A DNA stretch of 64,000 nt, taken from an uncultured Schlesneria sp. (lineage in GTDB: Bacteria > Planctomycetota > Planctomycetia > Planctomycetales > Planctomycetaceae). Position 1 is the stretch's first letter. Each line of letters opens with the position of its first letter. Under the pieces are notes generated by a model. It was not told the DNA's origin and searched no databases. It saw only the letters and a program-made list of their open reading frames with translations. Below, one piece after another: positions 9,966 through 18,692 of the stretch. The translations under genes and the position numbers were made by a program. Where the stretch lies: contig CAIQIR010000069.1 in the NCBI GenBank assembly GCA_903871875.1, positions 1-64,000 of the forward strand, given 5' to 3'.

Positions 9966-10580
9966 TCAATCTCGCGTCAGCCGGATATCGATTTCTCGCT
10001 CGACATAGAGCCATTCCTCACTCGACCGCATCGCGGCCACAAGGTCGTCGAATACCGCCGTGTCGCGGGCGCAGAATTCAAACCAGACGACGAAATCGAA
10101 TGGATCACCCAAGTCGCGGCGGAAACACAAGCGTCGAGCAATTGCCGGTAGGAATCGCAATCGAGTTGCGATTTGTTTTGATCTGGCTTCGAGCATTTCG
10201 CGGCGTTGGACTTGATCCAAACTTCTCCAAGCGGCGGATTTGCGAACCAACAACAAAGCGGCGGAGGACGAATCGGTGTTCTGCCAGGCGGATCGAAGTG
10301 ATTCGGAGTGACGAGGTTCCTCGCGCGTGATATAGCGAGTTGTGCTGACGACCGCGCGAAGAGCCCAAGCCGATTTCGCGGGCAGTCGGGTTAGCCGACC
10401 ATTGACGATTTCGACATGGGTCGCTGGTTTCAGGGCTTCTCCGGAATGTGTCACGGCGTTGGTGATGCGCCATGTGCCCGAGTTTCCGCCAATGTAGTGG
10501 ACCAGATTCTCCGTCGCTTGCCCTTTTGAATGCTCAGAAGAAACCTGCGACAGGTGCGACCGGCAGGTGATGATGCTCAT
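9966..10580 (-). CDS. Chlorite-dismutase-like (Cld family) protein
   Basis: Length is 204 residues from the ATG at 10580, chosen because GGAGAGGACG precedes it; the open frame extends 64 codons further upstream without family-like sequence. The protein has HYIGGNSGTWRI (about 28), AWALRAVVSTTRYITREE (about 70-87) and, at the C-terminus, DLGDPFDFVVWFEFCARD and EEWLYVEREIDIRL, all patterns I associate with the ferredoxin-like Cld/DyP superfamily. Family members are haem proteins that include true chlorite dismutases and coproheme decarboxylases, and many have no known role. The segment before DLGDPFDF reads ARRLCFRR; I cannot identify the proximal haem His with confidence, so haem binding is open. 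No haem genes are adjacent. It converges with greA. Confidence 0.6.
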   Translation of the reverse strand: MSIITCRSHLSQVSSEHSKGQATENLVHYIGGNSGTWRITNAVTHSGEALKPATHVEIVNGRLTRLPAKSAWALRAVVSTTRYITREEPRHSESLRSAWQNTDSSSAALLLVRKSAAWRSLDQVQRREMLEARSKQIATRLRFLPAIARRLCFRRDLGDPFDFVVWFEFCARDTAVFDDLVAAMRSSEEWLYVEREIDIRLTRD

Positions 10581-11171
10581 AATTTCGTCCTCTCCAATCC
10601 CCATGAGGCGTTGTGACGAAAGTCGTGATTGCAACCACGATGCCATTCGAATGGGAAGCCGGGGCATTTGATGCCGAGATTTCAATTCGCGGCTATATAC
10701 GAGATCTAAACGTGCGGACTTCATAAAAAATTCGTAATTGCCCCACCCGATGTTTCTGGTCGAATCATCCACGACGGGCCGTCAGACCCCTGGATACCGT
10801 GAGGAAGAGGCAACTTTTGCGGGCATCAGTGTTTGAACAATGAGCAAGCGAACGATTCGCAGCGGCCATAGCGTTGTCACGGTGCGAATTCGGGAAAAAT
10901 GCGGAAAGCTTGCTGAAGGTGCCTTAGTGCTTTTGAGCCGCCTGAGGATCTCAGACGTGCAATGGTCTTCTCGGGAGACGATTTTTCAGAACGGGAGTTA
11001 CTCGCAAGTGCACCGGGTTGGGATTAGTTGAGCGGACTCGGATGTCCGTTGTGGTTTACGTCGTCTCCCATCAGTTCTCGCGTTGCGAGCTTCCTCTCGC
11101 GAAAGGTGGCAGCTATGTTGTCCTTGCAACAGAGGATGACAATTTGATCGGCCATACGAGGATGCTGCGGA
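10581..11171. other. Intergenic region, no gene
   Basis: It lies between the divergent Cld-like and sugar isomerase genes and should hold both promoters. Small open frames (for example 10840-11031, plus) lack ribosome sites and family features. Confidence 0.5.
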
Positions 11172-12011
11172 ATGAAACTGGGACTCATCAATTCAGCGTG
11201 GGCACAGGCGGGACGTGAAACCGCATGGGGCATTCAGAAAACAAAAGAACTGGGTTTTGATTCGATCGATCTCTTCGTGGATCCACTTGAGATCGACGTG
11301 CGTGAACGGCGATTGATCCAGCGCGAGTGCGAACGTGTGGGACTGCCTATCGTATCACTGTGCTGCGTGGCAACGGGCCTGATCGACTTTAATCCCAGCG
11401 TACAGCGGTTTCATCTCGATCGCGTGACGAAGTATCTGGATCTGGCCTATGAGTACTCGGCGAAAAACGTGCTGCTGGTACTGGGGGAATACATCTGGAA
11501 TCGCGAAGTCATTCCACCAGAAGAGCAATGGGGATTTGCCGTCGAGAATTGTGAACGTCTGGGCGAGTACGCGGCGGAGCTCGGAGTTCAAATCGCTCTG
11601 GAACTGGAGCCGTTCCCGCTATCGCTGATCAATAATGTCGAAACGATGGTTCGTTTCATCGACGACGTGAACCATGAGGCGGTGCGTGCGAATATCGATG
11701 TCTCGCACTTGTGCCTGGCGGGTGTTCCCGCGGAAGAATTGCGCAAGCTGAAGGGAAAGGCGATTCACGTCCATTTGTCGGACTGCGATGGTCGGGTTCA
11801 CGGAGATCTTCCTCCCGGGCGTGGCGTCGTGCCGTTTGAACCGTACCTGCGTGAAATCGCCGCATTGGGCATCGACGGTGCCGTCTCGATTGAACTCGAA
11901 TACAGCCCGGAACCCGACAAGATCGAAGAATGGGTGGCGGAGGCCTATCGCGAATCACGTCGGCTGATGCAAGCCACGGGGCTCACCGGTGGCGACAGGC
12001 CGACCCGTTAG
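11172..12011 (+). CDS. Sugar phosphate isomerase/epimerase (AP endonuclease 2 family TIM barrel)
   Basis: Length is 279 residues, usual for the family. It is a xylose-isomerase-like TIM barrel. Metal-ligand positions are visible in order: Glu in IALELEPFPLS (about 139), Asp and His in NIDVSHLCLAG (about 178), His in IHVHLSDCDGRVHGD (about 199-203) and Glu in VSIELEYSPEP (about 244). Such enzymes isomerise or epimerise keto-sugars with a divalent metal; the substrate is not evident. No export signal is present, so it is cytoplasmic. A GAGG lies about 13 bases before the ATG. It converges on the ABC permease gene 59 bases away. Confidence 0.88.
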   Translation: MKLGLINSAWAQAGRETAWGIQKTKELGFDSIDLFVDPLEIDVRERRLIQRECERVGLPIVSLCCVATGLIDFNPSVQRFHLDRVTKYLDLAYEYSAKNVLLVLGEYIWNREVIPPEEQWGFAVENCERLGEYAAELGVQIALELEPFPLSLINNVETMVRFIDDVNHEAVRANIDVSHLCLAGVPAEELRKLKGKAIHVHLSDCDGRVHGDLPPGRGVVPFEPYLREIAALGIDGAVSIELEYSPEPDKIEEWVAEAYRESRRLMQATGLTGGDRPTR

Positions 12012-12064
12012 TCCGTCTGTCAACATCTGAAGGTTGTTGCGGAAATCAGGATTGGTTCCAACGA

Positions 12065-12087
12065 TGACGGTCAACTTTGGGCCGTCA
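12065..12087 (-). terminator. Hairpin around the ABC permease stop codon
   Basis: TGACGG (12065-12070) pairs with CCGTCA (12082-12087) and the permease stop codon (12071-12073) falls in the loop. It lies between convergent genes and has no T-run, so its role as a terminator is tentative. Confidence 0.3.
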
Positions 12088-13291
12088 CGCGGAATCTCCA
12101 CCAACCAGTGGTAAAGCAGGCGACCGCGAATACCAGCAGCATTCCACAGCAGGTCGCTACCAGGAGGGGATCGACGCTGGGTTGCGTCAGCACAGCGTCG
12201 AAGGCTTTGAGCGACCAGGCGTGGGGCGTGAATAGGCTGATTTGCTTCATCATCTTAGGAAAAAACTCGCGGGGGAAGAAACAGCCGCTAATGCTGCTCA
12301 AAACCAGAATCAGCGTGGTTCCGTATGACGAGACTTGTTGATCGGTGTGGACCAGTGTCGACAAGAGCAATCCTAATGATGTGGCCGCAGCAGACGTACA
12401 AAGGATCACGGGAATTAGATAGACCGGCTGGGTTCCCCAAGGCATTCCGAAGACCAATCGGCCGCACAAAAAGAGCAGCGAGCATTGCAAAATCGACGTC
12501 AGATAAAACGGTATGGTTTTTCCGAGCAACACGGGCAGGGTGCCGATCGGAGCCATTAAAAGTCGTCGTAGCGTCCCCTGATCGCGTTCGATAATGAAGG
12601 ATCGCGCCATGATGCTGATCAGAAAAAACGCGAACATGACCGTGAAGCCAGGAACAACCCACAGATAGACGGCATTTTGTTTTGAGCGTGGCGCTGTTGA
12701 AACCGGCGTGACGACGGCGACTCGGTCGGCTTCCTCGTCGGGGTCTCTCGGGCGGGTCCAGGCGCGTGTCATGGGATTCTTTTTCGCAGCGATCGGGGCG
12801 ACGAATCGGATCACCTGCGAATAGAGGACCGCTTCCAGTAGTCGACCCACGCCAGCGGAACTGGGTTTTGTTTCGAATTCGAGATCGAGTGCGGCGGGGC
12901 CTGTCGCCGCCAATCCCTCTTTGGTATTGAAGATATCGCTCACTCGAACGTCGTCGACCAGTTCTTCAAATTTCGGTCCGATGTAAAGCACGAGCGATGC
13001 GTCGCCACGGCGCAAAGCGTCCATGGCTGCGTCTTCCGATTCCACTGGGGTCAACAGCATCTCGGGTCGTTGTTGTAATTCGGTAACCAGGTCTTTTGAT
13101 GTTTGGCTGTTGTTCCGATCGACGACGACGATTTTGAAACGATCGGTGTCGTCGTCGCGGGTTAAAAACTGCCCGGTCGACATACCGACGATGGAAATGA
13201 ACATCAGAGGCAAGACGAGCAGCAAAACGAGTGCTCGCTTGTCCTGCGTCAGTAGCTGCAGATCTTTAAAAGTAATGTGCCAGGCGGACAT
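12071..13291 (-). CDS. ABC-2 type transporter permease
   Basis: Length is 406 residues. The layout is typical of ABC-2 exporters of the DrrB/YhgE type: one N-terminal membrane segment (about 18-38, LVLLLVLPLMFISIVGM), a large periplasmic domain (about 40-215), and a C-terminal block of five hydrophobic segments starting near PGFTVMFAFFLISIMA (about 220). The stretch RDQGTLRRLLMAPIGTLPVL between segments is the ABC-2 coupling region. With the ATPase encoded 16 bases upstream it would form an inner-membrane exporter; the cargo is unknown. Planctomycete genomes often pair such permeases with this kind of ATPase. No clear Shine-Dalgarno precedes the ATG, which fits translational coupling to the ATPase gene. 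Confidence 0.88.
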   Translation of the reverse strand: MSAWHITFKDLQLLTQDKRALVLLLVLPLMFISIVGMSTGQFLTRDDDTDRFKIVVVDRNNSQTSKDLVTELQQRPEMLLTPVESEDAAMDALRRGDASLVLYIGPKFEELVDDVRVSDIFNTKEGLAATGPAALDLEFETKPSSAGVGRLLEAVLYSQVIRFVAPIAAKKNPMTRAWTRPRDPDEEADRVAVVTPVSTAPRSKQNAVYLWVVPGFTVMFAFFLISIMARSFIIERDQGTLRRLLMAPIGTLPVLLGKTIPFYLTSILQCSLLFLCGRLVFGMPWGTQPVYLIPVILCTSAAATSLGLLLSTLVHTDQQVSSYGTTLILVLSSISGCFFPREFFPKMMKQISLFTPHAWSLKAFDAVLTQPSVDPLLVATCCGMLLVFAVACFTTGWWRFRVTAQS

Positions 13292-13307
13292 GGGAGAAAA
13301 CCTGTTT

Positions 13308-14450
13308 TCAATCGCGCAATCGCTTGCCCGTCAGTTTCAAAAACAACCGTTCCAGGTTCGATTGCTGAGTTTCGACCCGGAGAACGCGAATTCCGAGCGT
13401 TCCCAATTTGAATAGGGCTGCTTGCAGTCGCCAGGCCAGCGCGGGCGATTGACACGGATCGGGATCGGCTAAAGATCCCAAACCGTACCGTAGTGGAGTC
13501 GTTTCCGGGCGTTCAACGATGCCAGGCGCATCACCGGTCACAATCACGGCCGGCTCTCCGTCACTGCCGGTGCCTACGCGGCCCAAATCTCCGATTTCGC
13601 TTGCAATCCCCGTTGTCCGGTCGACATACAGATAGAGGTCGGCTGTGAGGCCGGCCAGCAAATGCGGGATCGAATCGTTGGCGAGGACTTCACCGTGATC
13701 GATGATTGCCACACGCTGGCAAATCGACTGGACTTCTTCCATGTAGTGGCTGGCATAGATGATACCGACACCTTCAGCTGCTTGTCGGCGGACACAGTCC
13801 ATTAAATGCGAACGAGACTGGGGGTCGACACCTACGGTTGGTTCATCGAGGATCAAAATCCGGGGTTTGTGCATCAGCGCGACACCGAAATTGAGGCGGC
13901 GTTTCATTCCACCTGAGTAATTTCCCGAGGGGCGATGTGCGCTATCGACCAGTCCAATCTGGTCGAGTACTTCGTCGCAGCGCGATTTGAGCGCCTGACC
14001 TCGAAGTCCATACAACTTGCCAAAAAATAACAAATTGTCGATGGCGTTCAGTTCCTGGTAGATCGCGTACTCTTGCGGAACGACACCCAGAAGCCTTCGC
14101 TGATCATGATTGCGACCGTCGAAACGACATCCATTGAACAGAATGTCGCCACTTGATGGGGCGAGCAACCCCGCCACCATCATCATAGTTGTGCTTTTTC
14201 CGGCGCCGTTGGGCCCAAGCAACCCAAGGACTTCGCCACTCCGTAGCGAAAAACTGACATCTTTCACCGCGAGATGGCTACCGTAGCTTTTGCGCAGGTG
14301 GTGAACGTCGACCAGATTCGTCACTGGCAGGGGCGCGCATTTCGCCTCGTGATCGTCTGTCGTGTGCGTACTTTTTTCGTTCACTCGGCGCATGAACGAA
14401 GGATTATCAGTTTTGATGGACAAACGCGAGAGAGGGATTCCAGTAGCCAT
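13308..14450 (-). CDS. ABC transporter ATP-binding protein
   Basis: Length is 380 residues. The nucleotide-binding domain has Walker A GLLGPNGAGKSTTMMM (about 77-92), Q-loop GVVPQEYAIYQ, signature YSGGMKRRLNF (about 177), Walker B ILILDEPTVGVDPQSR (about 200) and switch His in YASHYMEEVQ. A C-terminal extension of about 100 residues follows, ending in the segment VETQQSNLERLFLKLTGK that is common in ABC-2 drug or export ATPases. It works with the permease encoded directly downstream. The start at 14450 has AGGAAG close by, but ATGs at residue 20 are possible because the first 45 residues are not family-like. The gene follows the kinase-like gene by 100 bases on the same strand. Confidence 0.93.
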   Translation of the reverse strand: MATGIPLSRLSIKTDNPSFMRRVNEKSTHTTDDHEAKCAPLPVTNLVDVHHLRKSYGSHLAVKDVSFSLRSGEVLGLLGPNGAGKSTTMMMVAGLLAPSSGDILFNGCRFDGRNHDQRRLLGVVPQEYAIYQELNAIDNLLFFGKLYGLRGQALKSRCDEVLDQIGLVDSAHRPSGNYSGGMKRRLNFGVALMHKPRILILDEPTVGVDPQSRSHLMDCVRRQAAEGVGIIYASHYMEEVQSICQRVAIIDHGEVLANDSIPHLLAGLTADLYLYVDRTTGIASEIGDLGRVGTGSDGEPAVIVTGDAPGIVERPETTPLRYGLGSLADPDPCQSPALAWRLQAALFKLGTLGIRVLRVETQQSNLERLFLKLTGKRLRD

Positions 14451-14550
14451 TCTTCCTGAACTTCCTGAAACACGCTGTTCTTCGGCGTTCGCATCTTTCG
14501 TTCACGATCTGGTGAGGAATTTGTGCGACCGACCGCTTCGCTCAACGAAG

Positions 14551-15276
14551 TTATGAAACGAGCGCACTCATAGTGATACCGACGATCAACGCAGTTGCTC
14601 CCACTCGGAAATTGTCATTGGAACGCATTGGCAAGGATTCGACGATCGCGGCACAAAGTGCTGCCATGCCGCAGATCGCAAAGGCTGTCGCCACAGGAAT
14701 ACCCGGATGGGCTTCTCCCCAATAACTGTAAGTTGCGGCCAACGATCCAACAATGGCAAAGCAGAATAGACCCGAATAGGTCTTATTTCGATTCCAGGGA
14801 AGTCGTCGACCACCGAGCATGATGCCACCCAGCGTTGCCGAACCGTCACCCAAGGCGAGGATTTGCAGTGTCATCAGGCCCAATTCTGCCCGACCGGGAA
14901 GGAACAATAGTGGTGCCAGAACGGGAATCATGTATCCGAGCACCGCGTGCATCCAGTTTTCTTCGCGGCGGCGTTTCAGCAGATGACCAAGGGAGACAGC
15001 GACGATTAAGGCGACACCCGCCGAAATGACCAGAATGGTCATCAATGTGGGGCCCCACACGTCACGGTGCTGAATGCAAGGAAGACCGATCGGCAACAGG
15101 GCTGGTGACATGTGAAAAAGGCGACGCCGAAATTCAGTCACGCCCAAGCGTTCGACCAAATGTGAAACACCTGGCAATCCCAATAACCAACCCGGCAGCG
15201 GCGGGTTCGCCAGTCCGGCGGAGGGCATTGCGAGGGGCTGTTTCATCAAGTTTTGCGAGGATAACAAACGGCTCAT
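14551..15276 (-). CDS. Dolichol/phytol/diacylglycerol kinase-like CTP-dependent membrane protein
   Basis: Length is 241 residues with about six membrane segments. The pattern FRRRLFHMSPALLPIGL (about 50), LALGDGSATLGGIMLGGRR (about 140), then RNKTYSGLFCFAIVG and AAIVESLPMRSNDNFRVG matches the CTP-transferase/kinase family that includes yeast Dgk1, Sec59 dolichol kinase and plant phytol kinase VTE5, where GD, KT.EGS and ESLP.. DN motifs line the active site. The usual Glu-Gly after KT is replaced by Tyr-Ser here (KTYSG). The likely reaction is CTP-dependent phosphorylation of a lipid alcohol in the inner membrane; the lipid is unknown. GGAG lies about 10 bases before the ATG. Its position upstream of the ABC pair suggests, but does not prove, one transcript. 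Confidence 0.72.
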   Translation of the reverse strand: MSRLLSSQNLMKQPLAMPSAGLANPPLPGWLLGLPGVSHLVERLGVTEFRRRLFHMSPALLPIGLPCIQHRDVWGPTLMTILVISAGVALIVAVSLGHLLKRRREENWMHAVLGYMIPVLAPLLFLPGRAELGLMTLQILALGDGSATLGGIMLGGRRLPWNRNKTYSGLFCFAIVGSLAATYSYWGEAHPGIPVATAFAICGMAALCAAIVESLPMRSNDNFRVGATALIVGITMSALVS

Positions 15277-15657
15277 CAGGGGCGACTCCAGTCCGATGAT
15301 GGATGGTTCTCTACCGCGGCTCGTTGCAATCCCTTAGGCATTGATGCCAAAACAAAAATTTGCCTCACTGTGAAAAAGTCGCAATTAATATGCCACACCA
15401 ATTTTCCCACTCTGGTATGCGGCTATTGAGACTCTTTCCACGACTAACTTAGTGTTAAATCGACGAAAGAAGCCGAGAAGATGCGGGCAATTCGATCTGG
15501 CCGGTCAATCGCCGTTCAGGTATTGGACGGCATAATCGGCAAATTCGGCCGATCCTTGAGTTTGCTGCTGGAGCATTCCGTAACGAGAGATTTGTCACGT
15601 CTGCACGACAAGAGTTCTCCGGATTCAAGTTGAGTCGTCCGGGAGGGATATTGGCCG
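15277..15657. other. Intergenic region, no gene
   Basis: It separates two minus-strand genes and should hold the promoter of the kinase-like gene. I see no open frame with support and no clear hairpin. Confidence 0.5.
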
Positions 15658-16557
15658 CTATTCAACGTGTTTCACGGGGGTGACGAAGTTTTGTGAAGGC
15701 GTGGATTCGAGCGACGCTTCTAATTGCTGGGCGATTTTTTTGGCTTCTTTTGACCCGGGATCGCGTTCCAATGCGCGTTGAAGATCCAGCTGGGCGCCGC
15801 TCAAATCACCGCTTTGCATCCGCGTCCAACTGAGAAGGCACCAATCTTCCGCGGAAGCCGTTCGCTGAGAGATTGCTCGTTCGAGAACTGGAACCGCGAC
15901 TGACCAGCGTTGGCTGCGAGCATAGGCCACTCCAATCTTCCATTCAATTTCGGCGCGTTGATGAATCGATTGTGGGTGCTGCAGGGCCGACCGAAACAAT
16001 GGACAGGCTCGATCAGGATGCCCCCGTTTTAAATGTAAATCTCCCAGTTCGATCAATGTCGTCAGGTCATCCGGAGCAAATTGTGACAGTCGAATGTACG
16101 AAGCCAACGCTTCATCGAGCTGGCCTGCTTCCGTTTCATTTCTGGCTTTGATAAGCCAGGCGTCCTTGGATTGAGGGTCCAGTTCCAGCACCGACATGGC
16201 TGCAATCGCCGCTTCGGCGTGCTGGTCGTTTTCCCAGAGCATGAGTGTCAGACGGGCGGAGAGTTTGGGATCTTTGGGTTGTTGTTCACAAAGTGATTTA
16301 TAGATGGTCACGGCCTCGGTCCGCCGACCGGTAGTCCACATCGTTTCCGCCAATTGTCGCCGTGTTTCGACGTCACTGGGTTTCTGACGCAAGGCTTCGT
16401 TGATGTACTGGTTCGCTTGGTCAGAGTTTCCTTGCTCGCGGGCTTCACGCGCCCGAGTACACAGAGCACCACAACTCGCCGATTCTTGCGACGTTCGTTT
16501 CTGAAGTGATTGGCAGCCGGTTACCAGCAACGCGAAAACCATCAACAAACGGAGCAT
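15658..16557 (-). CDS. TPR-repeat lipoprotein
   Basis: Length is 299 residues from the ATG at 16557. The N-terminus MLRLLMVFALLVTGCQS is a short lipoprotein signal with lipobox LVTG and Cys15 as the lipidated residue, so the mature protein is membrane-anchored in the periplasm. At least six tetratricopeptide repeats follow; examples are AREAREQGNSDQANQYINEA, IYKSLCEQQPKDPKLSARL, and LIELGDLHLKRGHPDRACPL. TPR solenoids mediate protein contacts; a partner is not evident. The open frame extends 54 codons upstream to 16719, with another ATG at 16635, but starting there would bury the lipoprotein signal. No strong ribosome site marks any of these. It lies 180 bases after gmhB on the same strand. 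Confidence 0.8.
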   Translation of the reverse strand: MLRLLMVFALLVTGCQSLQKRTSQESASCGALCTRAREAREQGNSDQANQYINEALRQKPSDVETRRQLAETMWTTGRRTEAVTIYKSLCEQQPKDPKLSARLTLMLWENDQHAEAAIAAMSVLELDPQSKDAWLIKARNETEAGQLDEALASYIRLSQFAPDDLTTLIELGDLHLKRGHPDRACPLFRSALQHPQSIHQRAEIEWKIGVAYARSQRWSVAVPVLERAISQRTASAEDWCLLSWTRMQSGDLSGAQLDLQRALERDPGSKEAKKIAQQLEASLESTPSQNFVTPVKHVE

Positions 16558-16739
16558 CTCGGTCCGCAGCGGGTCGCGCCGGTGGATTTCGTGGATGAAC
16601 GATCTCGAGATCGCGCCGTCATGGTTCGGTGACATCACTGCGCCTTCGGCAGCAATAGAGTCGAAAAGGCGAAAGGGGCGGGAAAGTACCAATTCTGCGA
16701 AAAAAGGGAAAGACGACATTTTCGGTGCGGATCGTCGGT

Positions 16740-17306
16740 CTAAGACTGTTTTAGCCAGGCCCGTACGGCGTCCGCTACTGTCGGAAAGATCCCAATTCCG
16801 TGGACCTTATGAAGGTTGATCGCCGCACTTGTTTCCTGGCCGTAGCCAGTTAAGACCAGCCCGGTTTGGCAGCCTGCGTTCGCTCCCGCTTGCAAATCCG
16901 AATCGCGATCTCCGATCATCAATGATCGAGTCAGGTCCAAGTTCAGATCACGGGCGGCGGCCATCAGCATGCCGGGCGATGGCTTACGACATTCGCAGGC
17001 TTTTCGATAGGCTCCCAGTCCGGCCGTGGGATGGTGCGGACAATAATAAACGCCATCGAGTTTCGCGTTTTCTTCCGCGAGCAGCTCATGCAACCGCAGA
17101 TGGACCGCCTCCAGACGATGTTCGGGAAAATAGCCGCGGGCAATTCCGGCCTGGTTGGTAACGACGACGGCGGCAATTCCTTGCGAGTTCAGCATCGTGA
17201 TCGTCTGTGCAACCGTTGGCAACAACTCGAGTTGCTCTGGCCGTGAAAGATAGTGGACCTCGACGTTCACTGTTCCATCACGATCGAAAAACACGGCGGG
17301 ACGCAT
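16740..17306 (-). CDS. gmhB: D-glycero-beta-D-manno-heptose 1,7-bisphosphate 7-phosphatase (HAD family)
   Basis: Length is 188 residues, as expected. HAD motif I is FFDRDGTVN (residues 6-14) with nucleophile Asp8 and acid/base Asp10; motif II is VVTNQAGIARG; motif III/IV is CECRKPSPGML with Lys and GDRDSDLQAG. The zinc site typical of GmhB is present: CPHHP (about 89) and CECRK (about 107). The enzyme removes the 7-phosphate in ADP-heptose synthesis for the lipopolysaccharide core, though relatives act on other sugar bisphosphates and no other heptose gene is nearby. An AGGATC lies upstream of the ATG. It may be co-transcribed with the TPR lipoprotein. Confidence 0.88.
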   Translation of the reverse strand: MRPAVFFDRDGTVNVEVHYLSRPEQLELLPTVAQTITMLNSQGIAAVVVTNQAGIARGYFPEHRLEAVHLRLHELLAEENAKLDGVYYCPHHPTAGLGAYRKACECRKPSPGMLMAAARDLNLDLTRSLMIGDRDSDLQAGANAGCQTGLVLTGYGQETSAAINLHKVHGIGIFPTVADAVRAWLKQS

Positions 17307-17789
17307 AGTCTGATTGATCCTGTTATCGGCCCAGCTTTGTCAGGAGTCACTGCGATCCTGGTGGAGCGGTTCGTCCGGATGGGGCGGTTTCGCTACGGCC
17401 AACGGGTGGTGACGGCTGATTTTCCTGCCTTGACGGAAGAGTTTCCCAGTTCGAATCGGTCGTGCCAAGAGAGATGTCAATCATTTGTCAGTGCTGGAAT
17501 AGCAGACTTTTTCGCGTTTGGTGATTCTGCTATGCTGCGTTCTCGGCCATTTTGGCTTGTTGGGGACTTGTGTGTCCGACAAGGCTTGGTGCCGTTTCAA
17601 TTCTGAATTGACACGTGGTTCGCGTTCGCTCAACGCCCCTCACGACTCGGTTTGAACTGTCAAAACTGGATCGATTCGACACTGGCCCCCGATAAAGAGC
17701 ATGACGGCAGGCCCTTTTCTGTCGTTTTTCCCGTCGAAATCGCCGGTTGGAATGCGATGACACGATCTTGCCTTCAGGTGAACATTTGA
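17307..17789. other. Intergenic region, no gene
   Basis: It lies between the divergent gmhB and SDR genes and should hold both promoters. Open frames on both strands are short and show no family signature. Confidence 0.5.
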
Positions 17790-18671
17790 GTGTTGTCGTT
17801 GTTAATGGGCCCTTCTCATTTGCATACGGACATCGCAAGATGCGGGAATCGTAGCGTGTGGAAGCAATTGGCGGATCAGTGGGCGCTTGTCACCGGAGCC
17901 TCATCGGGCTTGGGGGCCGAATTCGCGCGCCAACTGGCGTCGCGTGGGATGCATCTGGTGCTGACGGCGCGCCGACGTGAACTGATGGAAGTCCTGGCTC
18001 AAGAACTTCACACCAAGCATGGGACACGCTGCGAAATCATCGCCGCTGACCTTTCTGATCCCAGCGAACCCGAGCGGATTCTGAACGAGATCGTGGCAAA
18101 AGGCATCGCGATCGAATTATTGGTCAACAACGCAGGATTTGGTGTAGTGGGAGAAGTCAGTCAGGCGGACGTGAATCGCCTGCTGCAATTGATCCACGTG
18201 AACGTCTCCGCACTAACGGAGCTGACCTATCGGCTGCTTCCGGGGATGCTGGAGCGGGGGCATGGGGCAATTCTCAATGTGTCTTCATTGTCCGCCTTTC
18301 AACCCGTGGCCTATATGGGTGTATATGCTGCCAGCAAATCCTACGTGCTTCATCTGAGTGAAGCGCTGCACTGCGAGTTGAAAGATCGCGGCATCACTGT
18401 GACCGCCGTTTGTCCGGGTGTGACTCGGACGAGCTTTTTTGACGTCGCAGGAGCCCCTGGTTGGTTACAAAAGCATTCGTCACTGACCGTGGAAACTGTT
18501 GTCAAAGCGGGGCTGAAAGCGATGGTCCGTCGGCATCAGTATATTGTTCCTGGCTGGCGAAATTTCTTATTGACCTTGCTGGTTCGAATCGCCTCGCGTC
18601 GTCGAGTGGTCAAAGAATCAACGCGATTCTTTCGGCCGCGTCGCAATGGTGACGGCAATAAGCCACGCTAA
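17790..18671 (+). CDS. Short-chain dehydrogenase/reductase (SDR) family oxidoreductase
   Basis: Length is 293 residues with a GTG start. The NAD(P) turn is [19 protein letters not shown] (about 35-53), the structural motif is [10 protein letters not shown] (about 111), and the catalytic Ser-Tyr-Lys set is seen in NVSSLSAFQ and YAASKSYV (about 177-190). The C-terminal half carries hydrophobic and Arg-rich sequence like the DltE/YqjQ type of SDR. The substrate is unknown. The start is uncertain: the GTG at 17790 has AGGTGA nine bases upstream, but the Rossmann fold would fit better with the in-frame GTG at 17856, which lacks a ribosome site. It is followed 21 bases later by folC and probably shares its transcript. 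Confidence 0.88.
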   Translation: MLSLLMGPSHLHTDIARCGNRSVWKQLADQWALVTGASSGLGAEFARQLASRGMHLVLTARRRELMEVLAQELHTKHGTRCEIIAADLSDPSEPERILNEIVAKGIAIELLVNNAGFGVVGEVSQADVNRLLQLIHVNVSALTELTYRLLPGMLERGHGAILNVSSLSAFQPVAYMGVYAASKSYVLHLSEALHCELKDRGITVTAVCPGVTRTSFFDVAGAPGWLQKHSSLTVETVVKAGLKAMVRRHQYIVPGWRNFLLTLLVRIASRRRVVKESTRFFRPRRNGDGNKPR

Positions 18672-18692
18672 GTACAGCTTTCGGATGCCAAT

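Noticed and set aside
10840-11031. 63-codon plus-strand open frame
   Set aside because: No ribosome site, no domain, no support from neighbours.
17253-17606. 117-codon plus-strand frame overlapping the start of gmhB
   Set aside because: It begins antisense to gmhB, lacks a ribosome site and shows no family features.
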